Shown: positions 24,087 to 31,911 of the stretch, piece after piece
How positions within the stretch are numbered: position 1 is the first letter of the stretch
Layout of the letters: every line of letters starts with the position of its first letter
DNA from: Actinomycetota bacterium
GTDB taxonomy: Bacteria; Actinomycetota; Actinomycetes; Propionibacteriales; Propionibacteriaceae
Direction of reading: 5' to 3'
DNA: 35,962 bases
NCBI GenBank assembly: GCA_020161795.1
Contig: JAIUOR010000005.1
Location: 1 to 35,962 of the forward strand
Notes under the pieces: generated by a model
Seen by the model: the letters and a program-made list of their open reading frames with translations, nothing else
Told to the model about the DNA's origin: nothing
Database searches by the model: none
Position numbers and translations under genes: made by a program

Positions 24087-24296
24087 TTACGTCCTGACTC
24101 GGAACCTCCGGGCCGTTGGGATCGGGCGGAACATCCGTTGCAGGTCGTCGACGCGGACGCGGATGAGTCGGCGGCCGGCGTGGACGGCGGGGAGTTCGCC
24201 GGTGGCGATGCGGTGTCGTAGCAGGTCGACGCTGACGGCGTAGAGCACGGCCGCGTCCTGGAGGGAAATGTACTCGGCCTGGATGGTGGAGGTCAT
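24087..24296 (-). CDS. Excisionase-like / MerR-type helix-turn-helix protein
   Basis: A 69-residue DNA-binding protein of the excisionase (HTH_17) type. ISLQDAAVLYAVSVDLLRHRIATGEL is a winged helix-turn-helix of the kind that begins with S-x-x-E/D-A-A. It is followed by PAVHAGRRLIRVRVDDLQRMF, the wing and last helix. Such proteins direct excision of integrated elements or act as small regulators (AlpA-like). GGAG lies about 8 nt before the ATG at 24296. It sits between tRNA-Leu and a pilus operon, but no integrase is present, so the element may be decayed or the gene may be a regulator of the divergent operon. Confidence 0.8.
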   Translation of the reverse strand: MTSTIQAEYISLQDAAVLYAVSVDLLRHRIATGELPAVHAGRRLIRVRVDDLQRMFRPIPTARRFRVRT

Positions 24297-24357
24297 GGGG
24301 GTTCTCCGTTCGCTCGGTGGCGGCTGGCTGGCCTGCCTGGCCGGCCTGGCCCTTCAT

Positions 24358-24395
24358 CCATAACAGGCAGATGAGGGGGCCTTCGGTGGCCATGG
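24358..24395 (-). repeat. 38-bp inverted pair, copy 1 (before xis)
   Basis: It begins CCATAACAGGCAGAT and continues with the block CTTCGGTGGCCA. Its reverse complement recurs at 24646-24683 with 32 of 38 bases the same and the first 15 identical. It is 61 bp upstream of the xis ATG and points toward that gene. Confidence 0.8.
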
Positions 24396-24467
24396 ATGAG
24401 CCCGGTTCCACCCATCTCGTCGTCCTCCGCCGTGCCGTGTGGTGAATTGCCTCACTTGATCGAAGGG

Positions 24468-24495
24468 TTGACGTGAGGTCAGAGAGGCTTACGCT
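24468..24495 (+). promoter_or_regulatory. Candidate promoter toward the pilus operon
   Basis: TTGACG at 24468-24473 and TACGCT at 24490-24495 with a 16-bp spacer. The repeat CCTCAC-N17-GTGAGG overlaps the -35 and might be an operator. The leader to the first gene would be about 205 nt, long enough to include the whole copy 2 of the 38-bp pair. Confidence 0.4.
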
Positions 24496-24645
24496 GGAAG
24501 CGTCCCCGACTCCCGTCGGGCCAGCGCACTCATCGGTGGACGGATCTCGTCAGCGGTGGGGGTGTCTTCCCCGATGGCCGCCGGTGCCACAACTGCAACC
24601 AAGCTGTAACCCCGACAGCGATGAGTTCTGAGGCGATTTTCGGTT

Positions 24646-24683
24646 ACGTGGCCACCGAAGCCTTCCTTATCTGCCTGTTATGG
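24646..24683 (+). repeat. 38-bp inverted pair, copy 2 (before pilus operon)
   Basis: It ends with ATCTGCCTGTTATGG, 22 bp before the GTG start of the lipoprotein gene. It is the mirror of copy 1 and has the same orientation relative to its own downstream gene. It could be a shared regulator box or promoter part. Confidence 0.8.
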
Positions 24684-24705
24684 GTAGGAGCGGAAGGAGA
24701 GTGAC

Positions 24706-25332
24706 GTGGCCTGGAACAGTCGCCGCTTGGGTGCGGTCGCCGTCATTGTGTTGGCGGTGCTTGCGGGATGCACGCCGTCAGGGCCGCCTACATCGCCGTC
24801 CCAGACGACGTCGAACACAGCTTCGTCGGCTCCTTCCAGCAGTCCATCGGTATCCTCGGCGACGCCTACCCCGTCGCCCTCGCCGACGTGGGATGCGAAG
24901 CAGGCAGCTGCGGTCAAGGCTGTCGAGGGCTACTACGCCGAACTAGAGCGAATCGGGCTCGATCCGTCGGGCTTTACCAAGAAGCAGATGACTGCGGCAT
25001 TGGGAAGGTTCACAGGCGGGAACGCCCTGGAAGCCACGGTGGGCTTCCTCTTGCTCCTGAAGGAGAAGGACTACCGCCGCGTGGGGTCCGCCATCGATTT
25101 GCAGGTTCTGGCCACAAGGGTCGTGGACGACGGCAGGGGCGACGAGGTTCACGTGACCATGTGTCGGGACCAGCGATCGCTGGCGATCGTCGACAAGAGC
25201 GGTGACCCGGTCACTGGTGATGAGTTCGCGATTCCCGAGTACAACCTGCGGCAGTTCGCGGTCCGTAGGCCGCCCGGTGAGGCCGCGTTCTTGGTGTTCG
25301 GTTACGAGACGATCAATGGGGTGTGTCCATGA
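24706..25332 (+). CDS. Lipoprotein, first gene of the Tad-like operon
   Basis: A 208-residue lipoprotein. After a short basic start comes a hydrophobic stretch and the lipobox LAGC, with Cys22 as the lipid site. A Ser/Thr/Pro linker of about 40 residues follows. The globular part from about 68 (WDAKQAAAVKAVEGYYAELERI) looks like the NTF2-like fold seen in many actinobacterial lipoproteins, but this is only a visual guess. GGAAGGAGAG lies 6 nt before the GTG at 24706. It overlaps the next gene by ATGA. A role at the cell surface in pilus assembly is inferred from position. Confidence 0.75.
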   Translation: MAWNSRRLGAVAVIVLAVLAGCTPSGPPTSPSQTTSNTASSAPSSSPSVSSATPTPSPSPTWDAKQAAAVKAVEGYYAELERIGLDPSGFTKKQMTAALGRFTGGNALEATVGFLLLLKEKDYRRVGSAIDLQVLATRVVDDGRGDEVHVTMCRDQRSLAIVDKSGDPVTGDEFAIPEYNLRQFAVRRPPGEAAFLVFGYETINGVCP

Positions 25333-26123
25333 CCAGGAACCTCACCAGGTCCGTCCTCATAGCCGTGTCCGTCGCCGCGATGGGGTTGCTCGCGCCACAC
25401 GCGACGGTCGCTCACGCCGCTGGTGACGGGGAATGCACGGGAGATGGTGCGTGCTCGGTCAAGGATTCCGATCCCCGGGTCCCTTCGAGCAACTCGGACA
25501 AACCCAAGCCGAAGGACGAGGACAAGCCACCGAAGCTCCCCGAGTGCGGGTCCTACCCGGACGCCCGGATGGACGTCCCGGAGGATGCTGACAATCCGGA
25601 GGACTGGGTTCAGGTCGCTTGTATGGAGGGCAGTCTTCGGCTGGTGGTCTGGGTGGAGGGGCGCGCGACGCCCGCTCAGGTGGCGCAGTCGTTGCTGGCC
25701 CAGGTGCAGCTCGAACCGATCCAGATCGGCTTGACGCCCAAGAGTGCGGACCCGATGACGGTGGTCGGGATGCCGGTGTGGCTGTGGGTGGCGGAGCCGT
25801 CGCGGACGACGTGGGGTCCGGCGACGATCAGCGCCGGCGGGATGACCCTGACCGCGTCGGTGGAGTCGATCAGCTGGGACATGGGCGACGGCACAACTTT
25901 GACTTGCGGTAAGGGCACGGAGTGGCAGTACGGCATGGGGGACGCTCTGTCCCCGACGTGCGGGCACGTCTACGAGAAGCAGGGTAGGTACACGGTCCGG
26001 GCGCGTTCGCATTGGTTGGCTCGCTGGTCCGGATATGGGCAGTCGGGGACGATCCCGGTGACTCTGAGCGCTGCGAGGCAGCTTGCTGTGGGCGAGATTC
26101 AGGTGATCCTGACGGGCAGGTAG
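25329..26123 (+). CDS. Secreted protein with PKD-like C-terminal domain
   Basis: A 264-residue secreted protein. Signal peptide: MTRNLTRSVLIAVSVAAMGL, ending AHA before AGDG near residue 31. An acidic, Pro/Lys-rich segment follows (about 45-80). The last 100 residues have GDGTTLTCG, then TCGHVYEKQGRYTVRARSHW, a PKD-type pattern with paired cysteines. Such proteins accompany actinobacterial tad-like loci, so an adhesion or assembly role is likely but not shown. The ATG at 25329 overlaps the lipoprotein stop; a GTG at 25323 is the alternative. A 21-bp gap separates it from the SAF gene. Confidence 0.72.
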   Translation: MTRNLTRSVLIAVSVAAMGLLAPHATVAHAAGDGECTGDGACSVKDSDPRVPSSNSDKPKPKDEDKPPKLPECGSYPDARMDVPEDADNPEDWVQVACMEGSLRLVVWVEGRATPAQVAQSLLAQVQLEPIQIGLTPKSADPMTVVGMPVWLWVAEPSRTTWGPATISAGGMTLTASVESISWDMGDGTTLTCGKGTEWQYGMGDALSPTCGHVYEKQGRYTVRARSHWLARWSGYGQSGTIPVTLSAARQLAVGEIQVILTGR

Positions 26124-26144
26124 CCGGTCGGAGGAGGTCTGGCG

Positions 26145-26810
26145 ATGACGACCGAACAACGAACGAAGACCCCGGGCCACGACGCCGCCCCGAGGCCCTT
26201 GGCCAGCCCGGCCGCGGCGGGCCGGACCAAGCTGCAACGAAGTCCGTTGATGTTCGTGGCGGGTGTGCTGGTCTTGGTGGCGGGCGCGGTGTTCGGCGGG
26301 TTCATGTGGACGACGTCCGACAAGACGGAGGTCGTGGCCGCGAGCGCGGACGTTCAGCGCGGCCAGGTCATCACCGATGCCGACCTCACCACGGTGCGGG
26401 TCGGTCTGGATCCGTCGCTGCGAACCGTGCCGGCCGCCCAACGACAGATGCTGGTCGGCAAGCGCGCCGCAGTCGATCTGTCGGCGGGCACGCTGCTTTC
26501 GCCGGAGCAGGTAACCGACGCGTTGGTGCCTCCGTCCGGGATGTCGGTGGTGGCGGTGCCGATCAGTTCGGATCTGGTCCCGAAGGTTCCGATCCTGGCT
26601 GGCGACAGTGTTCGGCTTGTCCAGACTCCCGCTGCCGGCGGCGAGCTTGTGAAGGACGGGCTGGTGGTGACCGCCGAGGTGGTCGGTGTGACCAGCGACG
26701 ATCCGCGGACGGTCGTGGATGTTCTGGTGCCGAACGCGAAGGCAGCGGAGTTGGCGGCACTGGCGGCGTCCGGGCGGGTGGCGCTCGTTCTCGATTCGAG
26801 GGCGAGGTGA
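26145..26810 (+). CDS. SAF-domain pilus assembly protein (CpaB/RcpC-like)
   Basis: A 221-residue membrane-anchored protein. A cytoplasmic N-terminus of about 38 residues precedes one transmembrane span (LMFVAGVLVLVAGAVFGGFM). The SAF domain follows: VVAASADVQRGQVITDADLTTV, then GKRAAVDLSAGTLLSPEQV. This is the CpaB/RcpC architecture of Flp (Tad) systems, which act in the periplasm or wall zone on pilus assembly. It lies between the PKD-like protein and the TadZ-like ATPase, with GGAGG before its ATG. Confidence 0.87.
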   Translation: MTTEQRTKTPGHDAAPRPLASPAAAGRTKLQRSPLMFVAGVLVLVAGAVFGGFMWTTSDKTEVVAASADVQRGQVITDADLTTVRVGLDPSLRTVPAAQRQMLVGKRAAVDLSAGTLLSPEQVTDALVPPSGMSVVAVPISSDLVPKVPILAGDSVRLVQTPAAGGELVKDGLVVTAEVVGVTSDDPRTVVDVLVPNAKAAELAALAASGRVALVLDSRAR

Positions 26811-26816
26811 GCGACG

Positions 26817-27617
26817 ATGGCGATCTTCACGTTCACGTCCGCGTCGGGTTCGCCCGGGGTGACGACGACGGCGTTGGGCTTGGCGCTGGTGTGGCCCCGT
26901 CCGGTGCTCTTGGTCGAGGCTGATCCGACGGGCGGTTCCGCGCTGCTGGCCGGCTACTGGCGTGGCCAACTGGATCATGTCGGTCTGCTCGACCTGGTGA
27001 TGGCTGAACGCCACGGTGTGCTGGCTGACGCCCTGCCCCGGTTGCAGCTGGCGATCGACGGCACCGAGGCCGCGGTGCTGGTTGGGACCAAGTCGCACGA
27101 TCAGGCGGTCAGCCTGGCGAGGCTGTGGGATCCGCTGCTCGGGCTGTTGCAGAGCCTTCCCGGCCAGGACGCGATCGTGGACGCGGGCCGGCTCGGCCTG
27201 ACCGGCTCCCCGCAGTCGCTGGTGACGTACAGCGATGTCACGCTGCTGGTGACGCACTCGAGCCTCCGAGCCCTGGCCGCCGCCCGGTCCTGGGCGGCGA
27301 CGCTGGCGGCGGACGTGGTGCCCGGACATGACGCGCAGATCGTGCTGGTGGGCGAGGGTCGCAAGTACCGGGCCGGGGACGTGGCCCGCACCCTCGGACT
27401 GAAGGTCGCCGGTTCGGTCGAGTGGGATCCGCGGCGCGCCGCGGTGTTCTCCGACGGCGCCAGCTATCCCGTCCCCCGGTTCGGCGGTGAAAGCGCCGCT
27501 GCCCGCAGCTTCGAACAGTCCGGCTACGTCCGGAGCCTTCGCGCGTTGGCCGCCTCGCTCCGGCCGACCGTCGCAGCCGACCCGTTGGTCGACGTCCCTG
27601 AGGAGTCACTGGCATGA
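26817..27617 (+). CDS. TadZ/CpaE-like ATPase with degenerate P-loop
   Basis: A 266-residue MinD/ParA-fold protein that in Tad systems places the machinery. The N-terminus IFTFTSASGSPGVTTTALGL has the right layout for a deviant Walker A, but both lysines are gone (S and V in their places), so ATP hydrolysis is doubtful. LLVEADPTGGSALLAGY is the switch I-like DP segment. Other parts (DAGRLGLTGSPQSLVTYSD) fit the fold. The stop overlaps the start of tadA by four bases (ATGA). No N-terminal receiver domain is present, unlike CpaE. Confidence 0.8.
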   Translation: MAIFTFTSASGSPGVTTTALGLALVWPRPVLLVEADPTGGSALLAGYWRGQLDHVGLLDLVMAERHGVLADALPRLQLAIDGTEAAVLVGTKSHDQAVSLARLWDPLLGLLQSLPGQDAIVDAGRLGLTGSPQSLVTYSDVTLLVTHSSLRALAAARSWAATLAADVVPGHDAQIVLVGEGRKYRAGDVARTLGLKVAGSVEWDPRRAAVFSDGASYPVPRFGGESAAARSFEQSGYVRSLRALAASLRPTVAADPLVDVPEESLA

Positions 27618-29191
27618 CAGAACCCGACCTCACCGAAGCCGATCCGCTCGCCCTGCCGATCTTCGGCGGTGACACCGCCCAGCCGGAACCGCAAGGACGG
27701 GTCCGCTCGACCTTCCGCTACCCGCTGACCAAGCTGGTTCCCGAGCCAGCGCAGCAGCGCGCGTCCAGTCCCGAGCCGCCCGCGCGACCGCCGATCACCC
27801 AGGCGTGGGCACCGGAGCCGGTTCCGGCCAGCAAGGTCGCCCCACGCCACTCCGGGATGGACTGGGCGCTGGTCGCGAGCCTGCGGGGCCGGGTTGCGGA
27901 GCGACTGGCGGAGACGAAGGGGCTCTCCTCCCACGACAAGCAGGAACTCCACCGGCAGGGCTGGGCGGTGATCCGCCAACTGCTGGACGAGGACACCGCC
28001 GACACCCTCGCCCGCGGGCAGAACCTGCGGACCACGGCCGACCAAGAGAGCCTGGCCCAGGCCGTGTTCAACGCGGTGTTCCGACTGGGCAGGTTGCAGC
28101 CACTGCTGGACAACCCGCGGATCGAGAACATCATGATCACCCGCCACGACCGGGTCCGGGTCGAGTACGACGACGGCACGCTGGAGGACGTCGACCCGGT
28201 CGCCGACAGCGATCAGGAGTTGGCCGAGTTCCTCGCGTTCGTGTCGGCTCGCTCGGACAACCCGCGTCCGTTCGACCCGGCCAACCCGAAGCTCCACCTG
28301 AAGCTGGACGACGGCTCCCGGCTGGCCGCGGACCTGCACACGGCGTGGATCTCGGTGGTGATCCGGCGCCATCGGATCCGCAAGGTGACCCTGGACGACC
28401 TGGTCGAGTGGGGCACGTTGTCGCCGGTCGTGGCCGACTTCCTCCGGGCGGCAGTGCGGGCGAAGAAGTCGATCGTCGTGTCCGGCGAACAAGGCGTCGG
28501 CAAGACGACCTTGGTGCGCGCGTTGTGCGCCGAGATCGACCCGGACGAGCCGATCGGCACCTTCGAGACCGAGTACGAACTGTTCCTGCACGAGTTGTAC
28601 GACCAGCACAAGGTGGTGCACGCGTGGGAGGCACGCAGCGGGTCGGGCGAGCGCGGACCGGACGGCCGGATCGCCGGCGAACGCACCAACGACGAGCAGA
28701 TCCGCGACAGCTTCCGGTTCACCCTGGGCCGCCAGATCCTCGGCGAGATCCGCGGCGCGGAGGCCTGGCAGATGGTGCTGCTGATGGAGTCCGGCGCCGG
28801 GTCGATCTCCACCACCCACGCCGCCAACGCCCAGGCCACCATGCGAAAGCTGGTCACCTGTGCCATGCAGGCCGGCCCCCAGGTGTCCATGGAACTCGCC
28901 GCGGCCAAGCTGGCCGACGTGATCGACCTCGTCGTCCACCTCACCTGCGACATCGTCCCGGCCGCCACCGGACGGCTGGCCCGCAAGAACCGCTACGTGT
29001 CGGAGATCCTCGAGGTCACCCCCGGTGAGCACCCACGCGGGTTCGCCACCACCACCGTGTTCGCTCCCGTGCCCGGACGGTGCGCGGTCGCTCACACCCG
29101 GCCTGACTCGTTGTGGGACGACCTGATCGCCAAGGGCCTCAACGCCCTCGGGTTCGAGCGGGAACTCGGCGAGCACCGGAGGCAGCCATGA
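27614..29191 (+). CDS. tadA: TadA/CpaF-type secretion ATPase
   Basis: A 525-residue GspE/VirB11-family ATPase powering Flp pilus assembly or secretion. Residues 1-80 are a disordered Pro/Glu extension, followed by the N-terminal domain. Walker A is GEQGVGKTTL (291-300). The Asp/His boxes are around FETEYELFLHE (317-327) and STTHAANA (399-406). Walker B with Glu378 is in ILGEIRGAEAW. All catalytic features are there. Coupled to TadZ upstream and TadB downstream by ATGA overlaps. Confidence 0.94.
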   Translation: MTEPDLTEADPLALPIFGGDTAQPEPQGRVRSTFRYPLTKLVPEPAQQRASSPEPPARPPITQAWAPEPVPASKVAPRHSGMDWALVASLRGRVAERLAETKGLSSHDKQELHRQGWAVIRQLLDEDTADTLARGQNLRTTADQESLAQAVFNAVFRLGRLQPLLDNPRIENIMITRHDRVRVEYDDGTLEDVDPVADSDQELAEFLAFVSARSDNPRPFDPANPKLHLKLDDGSRLAADLHTAWISVVIRRHRIRKVTLDDLVEWGTLSPVVADFLRAAVRAKKSIVVSGEQGVGKTTLVRALCAEIDPDEPIGTFETEYELFLHELYDQHKVVHAWEARSGSGERGPDGRIAGERTNDEQIRDSFRFTLGRQILGEIRGAEAWQMVLLMESGAGSISTTHAANAQATMRKLVTCAMQAGPQVSMELAAAKLADVIDLVVHLTCDIVPAATGRLARKNRYVSEILEVTPGEHPRGFATTTVFAPVPGRCAVAHTRPDSLWDDLIAKGLNALGFERELGEHRRQP

Positions 29192-30057
29192 ACCCCCAGC
29201 TGATCGCCTCCACGCTCGCCGGAACCATGATCGCCGGCGGTCTGCTGCTGGCCGTCGCGGGGCTGCGGCGACGCCCCGCACCGCCAGCACGGCCGTCCCG
29301 GCGTCTGCGGCTTCCGCGGTGGCTGGGACGGATCCCCCGCTGGCAGCAGGTGGCGGCGCTGGTCGGGTTCGTCGCCGGGATGGTTGCGGCTGCCGTGACC
29401 GGCTGGGTCGTCCTGGTGGTGTTGGTGCCGCTGGCGGTCGTCGGCCTGCCGGGGCTGGTCGCCAGCTCGGACGCGGGAGCGCGAACCGCCCGAATGGAGG
29501 CGATCGCGGAGTGGACCAGGAACCTGTCCGGCGTGCTGACCGCCGGCCAAGGACTGGAGCAGGCGCTTAAGGCCAGTCTGCGGTCCACCCCGGACGCGAT
29601 CCGTCCCGAGGTCGGCCAGCTCATCGGCAGATTGCGCGCCCGCTGGTCGACGGAGGCGGCGCTGCGCGGGTTCGCCGACGATCTCGACGACCCGACCGGC
29701 GATCTGGTCGTGGCCGCGCTGATCCTCGGCTCTCGCAAGCGCGGGGACGGGCTGGCCCGCGTCCTGACCGGGCTGGCGGAATCGGTTGCCGACGACGTGA
29801 AAGCCCGCCGCCAACTCGAAGCCGACCGTGCGCAACCACGAGCGACCGCGCGGACCACCACGCTGATCTCGGTCGGCACGCTCGGCGTCCTGGCATTGTC
29901 CGGCCAGTTCCTGGCACCGTTCGGATCACCCCTGGGCCAGGTCCTGCTCGCGCTCTATCTGGCCGCCTATGCCGGGTGCGTCGTCTGGCTGAAGCGACTC
30001 ACGACGGAGCCCGCCGGCGCCCGCTTCATCGCGACCCGAACCGAGGTGCCACGATGA
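29188..30057 (+). CDS. tadB: TadB-type inner membrane protein (GspF family)
   Basis: A 289-residue membrane protein of the T2SS F family, the platform for the TadA motor. N-terminal span (LIASTLAGTMIAGGLLLAVAGL), a second pair (VAALVGFVAGMVAAAVTGWVVLVVLVPLAVVG), then the cytoplasmic helix block WTRNLSGVLTAGQGLEQALKAS with the T2SSF signature, and two C-terminal spans. The ATG at 29188 overlaps the tadA stop. Its own stop overlaps the tadC start. Confidence 0.9.
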   Translation: MNPQLIASTLAGTMIAGGLLLAVAGLRRRPAPPARPSRRLRLPRWLGRIPRWQQVAALVGFVAGMVAAAVTGWVVLVVLVPLAVVGLPGLVASSDAGARTARMEAIAEWTRNLSGVLTAGQGLEQALKASLRSTPDAIRPEVGQLIGRLRARWSTEAALRGFADDLDDPTGDLVVAALILGSRKRGDGLARVLTGLAESVADDVKARRQLEADRAQPRATARTTTLISVGTLGVLALSGQFLAPFGSPLGQVLLALYLAAYAGCVVWLKRLTTEPAGARFIATRTEVPR

Positions 30058-30956
30058 ACGGCCTGCAATGGTGGATCCTCGTCGGCCTGATGGTCTCCGG
30101 CGGCATCCTTCTGATCGGCTGGCGGCTGGTCCCCGCCCAGCCTGACTTGGCCGACGCTCTCGCCCGGCTCGCCCCGACCACCGCCCGCCGGACCGCCACA
30201 GGCACGGGCGGCGAACCGGCCGATCTGACCGACCGGCTCGGGCTGTGGGCGCTTCGGAATCTGCCCGGACGGTTGTCCGGGAACACCCCGCACCGCGACC
30301 TGGCCATCCTCGGACGCAGCATTCAAAGGCTCTACGGCGAGAAGCTCCTGTTCGCGGTCATCCTCGCGGCGGCCGTCCCTGTCCTGGCCGCGATCTACGG
30401 GATGGTGCTGCCCGTCCCGCCGGCCTTCGCCGCTGCCGGGGTCGCGCTCGGCGCGGTGCTCGGGTGGAGGTTGCCCACCGCGAACCTTGCCCGGGCCGCG
30501 GCGCAAGCGCGACTGGAGTTCAACCGCGCCCTCGGCTCCTACGTCGACTTGGTCGCGTTGGAACGCAGCGCCGGCTCGTCGGCGCCCGGCCAGGCATTGG
30601 AGAACGCCGCTGAGATCGGCGACAGTTGGCCGTTCCAGCGGATCAGCGACGAACTCGCCCGATCCTGGTACTCCGGCGAGACCACCTGGGACGCGATCGG
30701 CCACCTCGCCGACGAACTCGGACTGCCCGCCCTCGACGACGTCGCCGACATCATGCGGCTCGCCGGCGCTGAAGGCAGCCAGGTCCACGACACCCTCCGG
30801 GCCCGCAGCACCGCGCTGCGCTCCCAACTGCTCATGGCCGAACAAGCCAGAGCCAAAGCCCGCTCGACCCGCATGACCATTCCCTCCACCTTGATGGCCA
30901 TCGTGTTCGCGGCCGTCCTCGTCACCGCCGCAGTCCTCCGGCTCACCGCCGGCTGA
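30054..30956 (+). CDS. tadC: TadC-type inner membrane protein (GspF family)
   Basis: A 300-residue second GspF-family protein. One span is at the N-terminus (WILVGLMVSGGILLIGWRLV), two in the middle (FAVILAAAVPVLAAIYGMVL and after) and one at the C-terminus (LMAIVFAAVLVTAAVLRL). RALGSYVDLVALERSAGSSA and the ALENAAEIG region form the F-domain helices. It pairs with TadB as usual. The ATG at 30054 overlaps the tadB stop by four bases. A 24-bp gap follows with a fresh ribosome site for the small peptide gene. Confidence 0.9.
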   Translation: MNGLQWWILVGLMVSGGILLIGWRLVPAQPDLADALARLAPTTARRTATGTGGEPADLTDRLGLWALRNLPGRLSGNTPHRDLAILGRSIQRLYGEKLLFAVILAAAVPVLAAIYGMVLPVPPAFAAAGVALGAVLGWRLPTANLARAAAQARLEFNRALGSYVDLVALERSAGSSAPGQALENAAEIGDSWPFQRISDELARSWYSGETTWDAIGHLADELGLPALDDVADIMRLAGAEGSQVHDTLRARSTALRSQLLMAEQARAKARSTRMTIPSTLMAIVFAAVLVTAAVLRLTAG

Positions 30957-30980
30957 CCCACCCCAACCGAAAGGAATCTC

Positions 30981-31103
30981 ATGAGTGACTCAACCGAGAA
31001 ACTGCTCTGGGCGATCGGAATCATCGCCCTCGTCGGCATCGTCCTGGGTGCGATGAACGGCTACATCGGCGGTCTGCTGTCGACCATCACCGGCGGCGGC
31101 TGA
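30981..31103 (+). CDS. 40-residue hydrophobic peptide, candidate pilin-like subunit
   Basis: A 40-codon gene opened by ATG at 30981, with AAAGGAA 8 nt before it, and closed by TGA at 31101-31103. The product starts MSDSTEKLLWAIGIIALVGI and ends in a glycine-rich TITGGG. It has one membrane-spanning helix and almost no charge after residue 7. It occupies the place where Flp pilin genes sit in other tad loci. However it lacks the usual Gly-x4-Glu-Tyr processing site, so it may be a non-canonical pilin or a small membrane component. The next gene starts 2 bp later. Confidence 0.75.
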   Translation: MSDSTEKLLWAIGIIALVGIVLGAMNGYIGGLLSTITGGG

Positions 31104-31105
31104 CC

Positions 31106-31477
31106 ATGGCCAACGATCGAAACGAACGAGGATCGGCGTCGGTGGGGCTCACCTTGCTGGTGCCGGTGCTGTTCGGGTTCGTCTGGGCTGGGATGGGTGC
31201 CGCCCTGTACCACTTCGGCAACACCGCCGCCCAAGCTGCCGCACAGACCGGCGCGACCGCGGCAGCCGCCCAACACGGCACCAACGCAGACTGTGAGCAG
31301 GCCGCCGCAGGGTTCACCGCAGGCCTGGGCGACGCCCTCTCCGACATCACCGTCAGCTGCCGGCGCACCGCCACCACGGCCACCGCCACGATCACCGGTA
31401 CCACGCTCAGCCTCATCCCCGGCTGGGCGCCCACGGTCACCCAGACCGTGACCGTCGCGGTCGAGAGGATCACATGA
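31106..31477 (+). CDS. TadE-like pseudopilin 1
   Basis: A 123-residue protein with a TadE-type N-terminus: NERGSASVGLTLLVPVLFGFVWAG, that is, a short charged leader, a Gly cleavage point, and a hydrophobic helix. The residue 5 positions after the Gly is Gly, not the usual Glu. The mature part is Ala/Thr-rich with Cys at two places (ADCEQ and VSCRR). It would be a minor pilin-like component. It overlaps the next gene by ATGA. Confidence 0.75.
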   Translation: MANDRNERGSASVGLTLLVPVLFGFVWAGMGAALYHFGNTAAQAAAQTGATAAAAQHGTNADCEQAAAGFTAGLGDALSDITVSCRRTATTATATITGTTLSLIPGWAPTVTQTVTVAVERIT

Positions 31478-31911
31478 ACAGCCACCCGCGACGCGACGAA
31501 CGCGGCGAAGCGGCGATCGAGATCGCCCTGCTCGCCCCGCTGCTGGGCGCACTCGTCCTGCTGGTCATCTTCGGCGGACGGGTGGCGCTGGCCCGCCAGA
31601 CCGTCCAGGCCGCAGCCGCCGACGCCGCCCGCGCTGCCTCCATCGCCCGCGACGCCCAGGACGCTAAACACTCCGCCGGCCGCCTGGCCGAAGCCACGCT
31701 GGACGCCCAGGGCATCACCTGTGCTTCCTCGGCGGTCGAGGTCGACACCCGCGGATTCGCCGAACCGGTGGGAACCCCGGCCACGACCACGGTCACGGTC
31801 AGTTGCGACGTCCTGACTGCGGACCTGATCGGCCTGCCCGGCGTCCCGGGCAGCGTCCATGTCGAACACGCCATGACCAGCCCGCTGGATCGCTACCGGG
31901 AACGGCGGTGA
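31474..31911 (+). CDS. TadE-like pseudopilin 2
   Basis: A 145-residue protein with the most typical TadE N-terminus of the three: RRDERGEAAIEIALLAPLLGALVLL, with Glu at +5 after the Gly. The helix continues into RQTVQAAAADAARAAS, which is a TadE hallmark. The rest is beta-rich with two Cys (ITCAS and VSCDV). It is probably a prepilin peptidase substrate, but no peptidase gene is in the window. It overlaps the genes on both sides. Confidence 0.82.
   Translation: MNSHPRRDERGEAAIEIALLAPLLGALVLLVIFGGRVALARQTVQAAAADAARAASIARDAQDAKHSAGRLAEATLDAQGITCASSAVEVDTRGFAEPVGTPATTTVTVSCDVLTADLIGLPGVPGSVHVEHAMTSPLDRYRERR

Larger units (their letters stand above)
24297..24705. other. 409-bp divergent control region without a gene
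   Basis: It lies between the xis-like gene (minus) and the pilus operon (plus). I see the inverted pair 24358-24395 / 24646-24683, a promoter-like TTGACG (24468-24473) with TACGCT (24490-24495), and an inverted repeat CCTCAC (24450-24455) with GTGAGG (24473-24478) over that promoter. The stretch 24300-24355 is rich in GGCCAGG-type short repeats. No ORF with a credible start is seen. Confidence 0.7.
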
